Part shown: positions 19,281 to 27,538 of the stretch, piece by piece
How positions within the stretch are numbered: the first letter of the stretch is position 1
Layout: every line of letters starts with the position of its first letter
Origin: Lasioglossum baleicum
Lineage: Eukaryota > Arthropoda > Insecta > Hymenoptera > Halictidae
Direction: 5' to 3'
Length of the DNA stretch: 64,000 nt
Assembly: GCF_051020765.1 (NCBI RefSeq)
Contig: NW_027469113.1
Coordinates: 310,001-374,000 of the forward strand
Program-made: the position numbers and the translations under genes
The notes under the pieces: model-generated
What the model saw: only the letters and a program-made list of their open reading frames with translations
Database searches by the model: none
Told to the model about the DNA's origin: nothing

Positions 19281-21098
19281 ATGGCAGACGGTCCCTCAGA
19301 CAATACGCGTACGAAGCAGAAAGGTGGTGAAGTGAAAAACGCGAAAATTACCGAAAGCGAGTTGAACGCGTACAAGGAGTCACTGCGGTTGAAAGAGATT
19401 CGAATCAGAAACGAAAGTGAATCCGTGAGACAGAGCCGCGAGTTGCTAGATAAAGATAGAGCCGAAATTACCGCCGCGATCAATAAAGAGCGTGCGGAAT
19501 TAGACGAGCTACGATCGCAGTTAACACGCGATAAAGAACTCGTTGATAAATTAAAGCAAGGAACTAGTAGTGTACAGACAGAAACCGAGGTTCTTGTCGA
19601 CGATGAGCTAGAGAATATAGAAACACGCGATAACGTTACGCCGCGACGAGAATTAGAATCGCAGTCATATCCATTGAATAATTATCCGCTCACTACGCGA
19701 AGAGATGAAATGCCGCGTATGAACGCTTTTCGAGGCGAGAGCGATTATAATCGTAACGGGATGCCGCCGCCCGAAAATCACGCGCTTGAAAGAGAAGATT
19801 CGCGGTTAGTAATGCGCGCCGCGATAGACTCAATTCCAACGTTCGACGGGACAAATATCCCAGTTCTGCAATTTACCAGAGCTTGTCAACGCGCGCGTGA
19901 CTTGATCCCTCGACACGCAGAGAAAACGTTTGCAAAACTAATTATTAGTAAGCTACGAGGACGCGCATACACCGCCGTAGAAGATGAATTAATAGAATAT
20001 GTCGCAGATATTTCTAACCGTTTAAAAGATGTATTCGGGCCGCATCATACGGTAGAGTATTATAAAGGAGAATTAACCAGCGTTTATATGTACGCGAATG
20101 AACATATTTTACAATTTATCAGTCGTGTGAAAGATCTTCGTTCAGCAATTCTAGACTGTTACCGCTCTTCGCCGAACAAGACTGAAATCGACAAGTTAAC
20201 ACGCGATAGTTTCATTCGTGGTTTAATCCCGCGACTCCGCTCAGAAGTCCGTTCTTTCAGAAACGAAACGTTGCGCACAGTTTTTGACGAAGCTATTGTT
20301 AGCTACAAATATCTCGAGCTCGACCGCGTACGCTATGAACGCGCGGATAAACAAGTACGATTTTTAGATTCTTATGAAAATTATCGTTCCGAAAGAAATT
20401 CGTCTCCGTATCACCGAGAAAAGAATTATCGCTCAGACTCGCCGTACCAACGCGATAATTTCAATCGTTCTCCGTCGCCGTATCAACGCGATAATTTTAA
20501 TCGTTCTCCGTCGCCGTATCGACGAAACGATTATTCAAGTAACTCAAGACAAGACTATCGGCGCGAAGAGTCTCCTTATCGAGAACGGTCGAGGATGTTT
20601 ACACAAGCGTCGCCGGACCGTTACGGTGACGCATACCTGCGAGGGTCGAATCGGTCGACGAGCGCTTCCCCTAACCGTAACGCAGGGACAACACGCGTAG
20701 CCCGCGCGGACTTGTATACAAACCGCCCGGCGGGTGATGATTTACGACCTCGGCCTCGAAACGACCAGGGTTCTCATTCAAACTCTTATAACGGAGATGG
20801 AAATTTCGAATCTAGAAGTAGAAACGATTCGTACCGCGGTAGAAACGATAGTTATGTTCCGCCTCAGCGTCGCGTACAAAATAGCGATGACTCTCGTCCA
20901 GTACGCAAATTTTGCAATTATTGTAGAATCCCAGGGCACGATATCCACGAGTGCCGAAAACGCGAAGCCAATAATCGTAGCCAGTCGGGAAACGGGACAT
21001 CCCTCCCGTCCGCCGCGAATTATCGACGGGAGGAACAGAATCAGAAATTCGTACGAACGATTTCGAACACGAAGAGCACCGCGGAAAACAACGAGTAA
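19281..21098 (+). CDS. gag: Gag polyprotein of A3
   Basis: 605 aa from an ATG 37 nt after the LTR. Same parts as the A2 copy: helical N-terminus, central Gag domain, RS/RY-rich segment, CCHC knuckle at 545-558. The stop at 21096-21098 lies within the 118-nt overlap with pol (20981-21098). An A-rich stretch GGAAAAC at 21083-21089 is an imperfect candidate slip site. Confidence 0.95.
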   Translation: MADGPSDNTRTKQKGGEVKNAKITESELNAYKESLRLKEIRIRNESESVRQSRELLDKDRAEITAAINKERAELDELRSQLTRDKELVDKLKQGTSSVQTETEVLVDDELENIETRDNVTPRRELESQSYPLNNYPLTTRRDEMPRMNAFRGESDYNRNGMPPPENHALEREDSRLVMRAAIDSIPTFDGTNIPVLQFTRACQRARDLIPRHAEKTFAKLIISKLRGRAYTAVEDELIEYVADISNRLKDVFGPHHTVEYYKGELTSVYMYANEHILQFISRVKDLRSAILDCYRSSPNKTEIDKLTRDSFIRGLIPRLRSEVRSFRNETLRTVFDEAIVSYKYLELDRVRYERADKQVRFLDSYENYRSERNSSPYHREKNYRSDSPYQRDNFNRSPSPYQRDNFNRSPSPYRRNDYSSNSRQDYRREESPYRERSRMFTQASPDRYGDAYLRGSNRSTSASPNRNAGTTRVARADLYTNRPAGDDLRPRPRNDQGSHSNSYNGDGNFESRSRNDSYRGRNDSYVPPQRRVQNSDDSRPVRKFCNYCRIPGHDIHECRKREANNRSQSGNGTSLPSAANYRREEQNQKFVRTISNTKSTAENNE

Positions 21099-24000
21099 CG
21101 AAAATTACGCTCGATCCAAACTCTGCCATTCCGCATGTGACTATCTCAATGCCGGAATTAACGCGGACCACCACGGTTATGGTCGACACAGGCGCCGAAC
21201 CGAATCTGATAAAAGAATCGCTTTTGAAATCGAACGCTATCGTAGACCGACAGAATAGAATCTTCGTAACCGGAATAACCGACGAAATTGTTCCGACTTT
21301 GGGATCTACGCAATTAACCATCGCCGATACGCCCGTCGAATTTCACATCGTCCCGGACCACTTCGGTGTCCCTTCCGACGGCGTCCTCGGCTCGGCGTTT
21401 TTAATGAAAGGAGCCGAAATTTCTTACCAAGACCAGAGCGTCAATTGGCTTGGTAATAAATTCTCCTTCGCCTCAAGCAAGAATTGCCATATTGAACCAC
21501 GATCGGCAGTGTGCATCGCGGTAAATGCCACTGGCCCCGAGATCGGGTATCTGCGAAGGCGAGAAATCGCCCCCGGCATACTAATGCCTGAATGCATCGC
21601 GAAAATTTCCGATGGTAAAGCTTTCATACGTTGCATAAATATAACAGATCAGCCGGTAGATATTCCTGTACCGAACTTAGAGTTAGAAGAGGTGGAAGAT
21701 ATCGTAAATCTCGACGGTCTCGACTCTGCTAAGGTCTTTTCAATGTCGGGTCCTAATGCAGGAACGCGCTCACTTCCTGAGCGGTATGAAGAAATTCTCA
21801 GTATTATTAATACCAATCACTTGAACGACGAAGAACGCCGGCACGTGGACGGTCTAATACGAGAGAACCACGACCTCTTTCACCTCCCCGGCGATAGATT
21901 AGGGAAAACCAATAAGGTTCAACACGAAATCATAACGACGGACAAAACGCCAATTCACGTGAAACAATATCGGTACCCGCCGATACACCGCGACGAAATA
22001 AACAAGCAAATGAAAGAATTGCTTGAGCAGGATATCGTCACTCCGTCGACGTCCCCGTATAATAGCCCGCTATGGATTGTACCGAAGAAGGCCGATGAAC
22101 ACGGGAATAAGCGTTGGCGTATGGTTATAGATTTCCGAGCGTTAAATGAGAAATCTGTTCCGGACGCGTACCCGCTCCCCAGTATTTTGGAAATTCTCGA
22201 CCAACTGGGCAGCGCGAAATATTTTAGTGTGTTCGACCTGGCCAACGGGTTTCACCAGATCGGAATGGAGCCGAGCGACGCGGCTAAAACGGCATTTTCG
22301 ACGCCTTATGGCCATTACGAATTCAAACGCATGCCTTTCGGTTTAAGAAACGCGCCGGCTACATTCCAGCGATTAATGGATAATGTGCTCACGGGTCTGC
22401 AAGGCATCGAACTGTTTGTATACTTAGATGATATCGTCATTTACGCGCGCAGCCTTGCAGAACATCTAACAAAATTTAATAAATTGGCTCACAGGCTACG
22501 CGAAGCCAACCTTAAGTTGCAGCCCTCCAAATGCGGGTTTCTGCACCGCGAAGTCGCGTATTTGGGACACGTAATTGGCGAAGAAGGCGTAAAGCCTTGC
22601 CCCAAGAAAATCTCCGCCGTCAAAAACTTCCCCAGACCAAAAAACGTGAAAGGGATTCGAGAATTCCTGGGTCTGGCGGGCTACTACCGACGGTTTATTC
22701 CGAAATTTTCGCAGATCTCTAAACCCCTCGCGAGCCTTCTCAAAAAAGATTGTAAATTTGTGTGGGAGGCCAAACACGAGGAGGCATTCAGTACGCTGCG
22801 TGAAATATTGACAACGGAACCATTGCTGCAGTACCCGGACTTCAGCAAAGAATTTAATATTACGACCGACGCATCCGGCTACGCGATCGGAGGTGTTCTT
22901 AGTCAGGATGAACCGGGTAAAGATCGTCCTATCGCATACGCCTCAAGACTTCTAAATGGGGCCGAGTTGAATTATTCAACTATAGAAAAGGAATGCTTGG
23001 CTATTATTTACTGTACCCAATACTTCCGACCGTACGTGTACGGCCATAAATTCAATCTAATAACTGATCACCAGCCCTTGGTCTGGATGAATTCAGTGAA
23101 GGACCCCACGTCTCGCTTATTACGATGGAGGTTGAAATTAGCAGAATTTGACTATAGAATCACGTACAAGTCGGGGAAAACGAATCTTAACGCGGACGCC
23201 CTCTCGCGAAATCCTGTACCCGCGCTCGCGATGTCTACCGTCGACGACTCAGATTCCTCCGGCCTTTTCGATGCCGTATCGAAGAAAGGCACGAAATCGG
23301 AAACGCCGTCCACCCGTCCACTGCCTCTGTCCACTCCCTCGCCGAGGTCTCCTTCGCCAAAGCATGCAACACCTCGTTCGTCCACGATCAGTTCTCCGTC
23401 TCGCAGAGAAATAAATTCCGTCGACAATGACGAACGAGACTTACCGACGACCTCAGAATCGGACGACATTTTTGAGTCTCACAATGAACAAGCGTCGCTG
23501 ACACGCCGTACAATAATACATACACGAGACCGCCTCACAATGAGGAATGACAATTTGGTAATTTTCATGACAATGGACGGACAGCCACTGGATACAGGAG
23601 CAACAGACCTGGTCGTGGCGAATAAAATCCCTTCATTTTCTCCGCCAGCTTTATGCAGGGCGAAAGTACTTAACCTATCTAACGAAAAGAAATTGATTAT
23701 TCTACCGGTCAAGGAAACGCCAATGCACACGGCTCCGTACGAGGATTTATTGGAATCCTTCAGATCCCTCCTCGACGTCGTTTTAGAGCTTCAGCTCACC
23801 TCGTTTAGCGTATCTAAGACGTTCATTGACGATACGGCATGGCCAGATATACAGAAAACGATACTAAAACTTTTCTCTCAGACACAGACTCAGATTTTCA
23901 TATGTTCAAACGAAATCATTATTCCTCCTCCAGAGCAGCGCACGGACATAATGATCGAAAATCATTGCTCTGCCTTTGCTGGCCATAAAGGCATCACTAA

Positions 24001-26032
24001 GACGTATCGCAGGATACGGGAAAAGTATTTCTGGTCTTCTCTCAAGAAAGACGTTCAGAATTTCGTCAATTCTTGTCGGTCGTGCGAAAGGCTAAAATTG
24101 GTCAGAGTTAAGACGCGACAGCCGATGGTGATTACCGATACACCTGGCAAATCTTTCGACAAGATCTCTATGGACATAGTAGGCCCGCTTCCGCAATCCC
24201 CTAACGGCTTTAACTACGTATTAACGATCCAGGACCTCTTGACGAAATATTCACTCGCTATCCCGCTGAAATCCGCGACGGCGATAGATACCGCGCAAGC
24301 ATTCACAGAGCACTTTATTTGTCGTTTCGGGGCTCCTAAAGCGATTCTTACAGACCAGGGGACCAACTTCTTGAGCTCGCTCATGAAGAACATAGCGAAG
24401 AAATTCAAAATTACACGATTCAAAACGACCGCATTTAGACCTCAGTCGAATGGCTCGATAGAACGATCCCATCACGTGCTGACGGAATATCTAAAACAGT
24501 ATACCGAGCGCGATAATTGGGATGAATGGTTACCGCTAGCAATGTTTTCATACAACACCAGCGTACACGAGGGCACGCTTTTCACGCCGCATGAACTCGT
24601 GTTCGGCACCACGGCGCGCACGCCTTCAGCTAACACGGTAATGAACGATCTAACGAATGAGTCATATAACGGGTACTTAGAAGATCTGCAGACGAAAATT
24701 GAAGGAACGCTGGGCAGGGCCCGAGAGAATTTAGAAAATGCGAAGTTACGATCAAAAAAATACTACGACCGAAAGGTCAACGAGCAAAGCTTTACCGTCG
24801 GAGACGACGTATTTTTACTAAAGGAACCGCGTAAGAATAAGTTCGACGCCGAATACACGGGACCGTACAAAGTAGTAAAAATGTTAAGCGACAATAACGT
24901 AGAAATAACGTTTAAGAAAGGGACTCGTATAGTCCACGTAAACAAACTCAAGCGTGCGAAGAAGGCAACCGCCTTCTCGATCATAACAACGAGCGCAGCC
25001 CGAGGGAAAGCGAAACCGCTCGAGCCGCCAAACATAAACACAGCCGTGTTTACCCCCTCTCCCTCTCCTACCACTGGACGCAGGAGGAACCGACACACGG
25101 GTCCCACGCTCAGTGCGCTCAAGGACCTCACGCAGTCAACACCCCCCAACGGTCAACCAGTTCACCACAACGATGAGTCAGGGAACACCCAGAACACTGG
25201 CCGACAAGCGCGCCGAGTACCTGGAAGCCTTCGACGACTATCGCTGCTACGTAGGGGAAATATATCGAAACGAGCAGAAGCAGCAATTTTGCAAGGAGTG
25301 CAGCCTAATGCAGGACAGCGTGACGCCCGAGGACGTTCACGAGATGTTGATCGACATGGACAACAAGTGCCATGTCTGCGAACAAAAGCTATGCAAGGAG
25401 CAGCCAATCCCAGAATGCCTCGAATGCAGCGAGGACTTAGCTACGATATTGGTTTACCTGAGGGAGATCCAATACGAAGCCGGGATGAAGGACTTGGACG
25501 ATTCGGAAAGCGACTCCGAGGGGGAAACCGAAACCAACGCAGAAACAGCTCTAGCATACCGACACAGGAAGGTCCTGCAAAAACTCTGGGATTACGTATC
25601 CAGTATCCAGGGCTATTACTGTTTCAAAGGGAAAATTATTGCAAACAGCGAGGGCAGGGAGTTTTGCGAAGACTGCGGCCACAGCTTGAAGAATGTAGAA
25701 GTGTTCCATATACACTCTATACAGACAAGCCTGAAGAACGAGTGCGACACCTGCAAGAGGAAAATCTGTGCTCAGAAACCTCCACTGGCGTGCACAGAAT
25801 GCACACTCGAACTGGCCATCGCAATGCAATTAATCCCGGAAACATTGCGACAGATGATACTGGAGGAGGACAAGGAGCGGAGCCTCCCATCTACACCTCC
25901 ACCTTCACCAACACTACCTTCAGAGGACGAGGGAGACGGATTACTTACGATCACAAAGAAGTACGTCATCAATTCAGAGGAAGACTTGGCGACCGCCAAC
26001 GATCTGAACGAGAAATCCCCAAGTGTTGGTGA
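20981..26032 (+). CDS. pol: Pol polyprotein of A3: protease, RT, RNase H, integrase
   Basis: Open from 20981, -1 relative to gag. Counting residues from the GTG at 21137: protease DTG at 17-19, RT YLDD at 429-432, RNase H first Asp at 578, integrase zinc site H943/H950/C980/C983, catalytic D1013, D1073 and E1109 (35 residues between the last two), then an SH3-like C-terminus (VFLLKEPRK region). A Ser/Pro-rich spacer lies between RNase H and integrase. The frame stays open for about 860 nt opposite the accessory gene; that end is arginine-rich and probably not a folded domain. All key residues are present. Confidence 0.96.
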   Translation, partial: PVGKRDIPPVRRELSTGGTESEIRTNDFEHEEHRGKQRVTKITLDPNSAIPHVTISMPELTRTTTVMVDTGAEPNLIKESLLKSNAIVDRQNRIFVTGITDEIVPTLGSTQLTIADTPVEFHIVPDHFGVPSDGVLGSAFLMKGAEISYQDQSVNWLGNKFSFASSKNCHIEPRSAVCIAVNATGPEIGYLRRREIAPGILMPECIAKISDGKAFIRCINITDQPVDIPVPNLELEEVEDIVNLDGLDSAKVFSMSGPNAGTRSLPERYEEILSIINTNHLNDEERRHVDGLIRENHDLFHLPGDRLGKTNKVQHEIITTDKTPIHVKQYRYPPIHRDEINKQMKELLEQDIVTPSTSPYNSPLWIVPKKADEHGNKRWRMVIDFRALNEKSVPDAYPLPSILEILDQLGSAKYFSVFDLANGFHQIGMEPSDAAKTAFSTPYGHYEFKRMPFGLRNAPATFQRLMDNVLTGLQGIELFVYLDDIVIYARSLAEHLTKFNKLAHRLREANLKLQPSKCGFLHREVAYLGHVIGEEGVKPCPKKISAVKNFPRPKNVKGIREFLGLAGYYRRFIPKFSQISKPLASLLKKDCKFVWEAKHEEAFSTLREILTTEPLLQYPDFSKEFNITTDASGYAIGGVLSQDEPGKDRPIAYASRLLNGAELNYSTIEKECLAIIYCTQYFRPYVYGHKFNLITDHQPLVWMNSVKDPTSRLLRWRLKLAEFDYRITYKSGKTNLNADALSRNPVPALAMSTVDDSDSSGLFDAVSKKGTKSETPSTRPLPLSTPSPRSPSPKHATPRSSTISSPSRREINSVDNDERDLPTTSESDDIFESHNEQASLTRRTIIHTRDRLTMRNDNLVIFMTMDGQPLDTGATDLVVANKIPSFSPPALCRAKVLNLSNEKKLIILPVKETPMHTAPYEDLLESFRSLLDVVLELQLTSFSVSKTFIDDTAWPDIQKTILKLFSQTQTQIFICSNEIIIPPPEQRTDIMIENHCSAFAGHKGITKTYRRIREKYFWSSLKKDVQNFVNSCRSCERLKLVRVKTRQPMVITDTPGKSFDKISMDIVGPLPQSPNGFNYVLTIQDLLTKYSLAIPLKSATAIDTAQAFTEHFICRFGAPKAILTDQGTNFLSSLMKNIAKKFKITRFKTTAFRPQSNGSIERSHHVLTEYLKQYTERDNWDEWLPLAMFSYNTSVHEGTLFTPHELVFGTTARTPSANTVMNDLTNESYNGYLEDLQTKIEGTLGRARENLENAKLRSKKYYDRKVNEQSFTVGDDVFLLKEPRKNKFDAEYTGPYKVVKMLSDNNVEITFKKGTRIVHVNKLKRAKKATAFSIITTSAARGKAKPLEPPNINTAVFTPSPSPTTGRRRNRHTGPTLSALKDLTQSTPPNGQPVHHNDESGNTQNTGRQARRVPGSLRRLSLLRRGNISKRAEAAILQGVQPNAGQRDARGRSRDVDRHGQQVPCLRTKAMQGAANPRMPRMQRGLSYDIGLPEGDPIRSRDEGLGRFGKRLRGGNRNQRRNSSSIPTQEGPAKTLGLRIQYPGLLLFQRENYCKQRGQGVLRRLRPQLEECRSVPYTLYTDKPEERVRHLQEENLCSETSTGVHRMHTRTGHRNAINPGNIATDDTGGGQGAEPPIYTSTFTNTTFRGRGRRITYDHKEVRHQFRGRLGDRQRSEREIPKCW
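25051..25083 (+). promoter_or_regulatory. Candidate splice acceptor before the accessory gene (A3)
   Basis: A strong pyrimidine tract is followed by CCACTGGACGCAG/G with AG at 25082-25083. There is no ATG between it and the accessory start at 25173. CTGGACGCAG recurs before the tail of family B (B1 near 14176, B4 near 49800). Matching sites: 5628 (A2) and 56995 (A5). Confidence 0.5.
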
Positions 26033-26084
26033 TAGTGACGAAAACGATTTAGTCGATTCGGAAAAGTTCTCGGTGGACGACTAG
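25173..26084 (+). CDS. Cysteine-rich accessory protein with duplicated eight-Cys module (A3)
   Basis: 303 aa from ATG 25173 (context CACAACGATGAG). Cysteines at 25, 40, 43, 66, 69, 74, 82, 85 and again at 150, 165, 168, 191, 194, 199, 207, 210: every interval is repeated exactly. An acidic linker (about 105-125) joins the modules, followed by a proline-rich stretch and an acidic tail ending KFSVDD. There is no signal peptide or membrane segment, so it is probably cytosolic or nuclear. It could bind zinc, RNA or a partner protein. It overlaps pol in a different frame. Confidence 0.82.
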   Translation: MSQGTPRTLADKRAEYLEAFDDYRCYVGEIYRNEQKQQFCKECSLMQDSVTPEDVHEMLIDMDNKCHVCEQKLCKEQPIPECLECSEDLATILVYLREIQYEAGMKDLDDSESDSEGETETNAETALAYRHRKVLQKLWDYVSSIQGYYCFKGKIIANSEGREFCEDCGHSLKNVEVFHIHSIQTSLKNECDTCKRKICAQKPPLACTECTLELAIAMQLIPETLRQMILEEDKERSLPSTPPPSPTLPSEDEGDGLLTITKKYVINSEEDLATANDLNEKSPSVGDSDENDLVDSEKFSVDD

Positions 26085-26168
26085 TGCGCGAAAAATGTTA
26101 TACATGCGAAAAGTGCAATATCGAACTTGGAATGTTGTATGAAGTATGCAAGTGTGATGTATGATGCG

Positions 26169-26204
26169 AAAAATAATTTTCAACTGCCGTCGAAAATTAT
26201 TTTT
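26169..26204 (+). other. 13-bp perfect stem-loop next to the A3 polypurine tract
   Basis: AAAAATAATTTTC pairs with GAAAATTATTTTT around a 10-nt loop, ending 5 bp before the purine tract. It is present in pol-type and env-type copies (4507-4542, 45033-45068, 58081-58116). Confidence 0.7.
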
Positions 26205-26209
26205 CCCCC

Positions 26210-26220
26210 GGGAAGGGAGA
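26210..26220 (+). other. Polypurine tract of A3
   Basis: GGGAAGGGAGA directly before the 3' LTR. Confidence 0.87.
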
Positions 26221-27538
26221 TGTCACGTCCGCTGACGTGTTGACGCCTTTCAGCGTCTGTATTATAGTCAAGATACTAGGTTATATTAATAGTTATAAGT
26301 ACACAGATTATGTAACACGAACACCTAGTCTTAAGATCCTTACATATATAATTTTACTTACCTTTTTATACTTACCTTATACCTGGAATACTTACCGAGC
26401 AGTTGACCAAAGTTCTGTATTTTATATGGCATATTTAGTATTTTTAATAACATATTAAAGATTTTATGTTTCTGTTACGATGAACGCGCGAGCGCCTGAG
26501 ACGCTCGCCAGTACGCTTCACGCGCTAGCGCGCCCCACCACTGTACAGCGGCGCGCCCCACTGCGTCGCTTCCCCCACTCCACCGGCGGCCAGTCGAACG
26601 CAGCGAGCGTGCTGAGCAGTCGGGCAGATTCGCTTCTCGACTACGAGCGAGCACAGGCCTCCTTCCGAGCCTGTCTCCTCTCTCCGATTTTCTCCGGTTC
26701 TAGTACTTAGAAATATTCCGACGTTGTATCTCATAGAGTTGTACTCTACAGTTTGCTTCAAATATATTTTATTTCCTGAATCTTAAGCCTAGAGTCACAT
26801 TTATTCACGGGATCCCAGTTCGCCGTTTATTATATTTTATTTCAACTTCGAGTTCCATTTTCGAATCTTCGAAAGTTCTACGAGTAGAACAATCTCCATT
26901 CTTCGCATCGAACGAGCAGCTTCGCCGCTCGCAACGCATTCAAACAGTAATTTTCATTACTTCATCAACGAACGCAACGTTCGCATCGAACGAGCCGCTA
27001 CGCCGCTCGCAACGATTAAATCAGCAATTATCATTGCTACTTATAACGCAAACCAGCAGTTCTCACTGCTTATTCTACAATCGAACGATTCCATCGCTCG
27101 CAACAATTGAACGGACGCATCGTTCACTACGTGGATTCATCGTACGCTTTAGCGAGCGTCTTCATATGCAGCAAGGAGAAGCTGAACCTCATCGTACGCT
27201 GTAGCGGGCGTTATCGTATGCTGCAAGGAAAAGCTGAAACGCATCGTACGCTTGAGCGAGCGTCTACGTATGCGGTCCGTCGCTTCCTTCTCATCACGAC
27301 ATCGAGGAAGCTCCTCCGCAGACAATTCTTCATAGTATTAACGGCGTTCTTCTCGGTGAGTCCGATTATATTGTATACGCGTGAAATTGTCAAGACTGTA
27401 GCTTCGCGGTTCCCGATTCAGACGTGGAAGTACTCGCCGCGTGGTTTCAAAGCTGGAATAATTTCGTGTACGTTTCTATCCGTGTCGCGGTCGGTGAATT
27501 TATATATTTTTAACCGTCCGACGTCCCGGGACGTAACA
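26221..27538 (+). repeat. A3 3' LTR (1318 bp)
   Basis: Ends at ACGTAACA, followed by the target duplication CTGT. Confidence 0.97.

Larger units (their letters stand above)
17926..27538 (+). mobile_element. Complete family A element A3, pol type
   Basis: 9613 bp, plus strand, LTRs 17926-19243 and 26221-27538, target duplication CTGT (17922-17925 and 27539-27542). The empty site is visible in B3 near 35203, which has one CTGT. It carries intact gag, pol and the cysteine-rich gene. I saw no difference between its two LTRs at the positions compared. Confidence 0.97.

Noticed and set aside
23585..23615. Second DTGA motif in Pol between RNase H and integrase
   Set aside because: There is no protease fold around it and no flap or GxLG motif; the true protease is at the Pol start.
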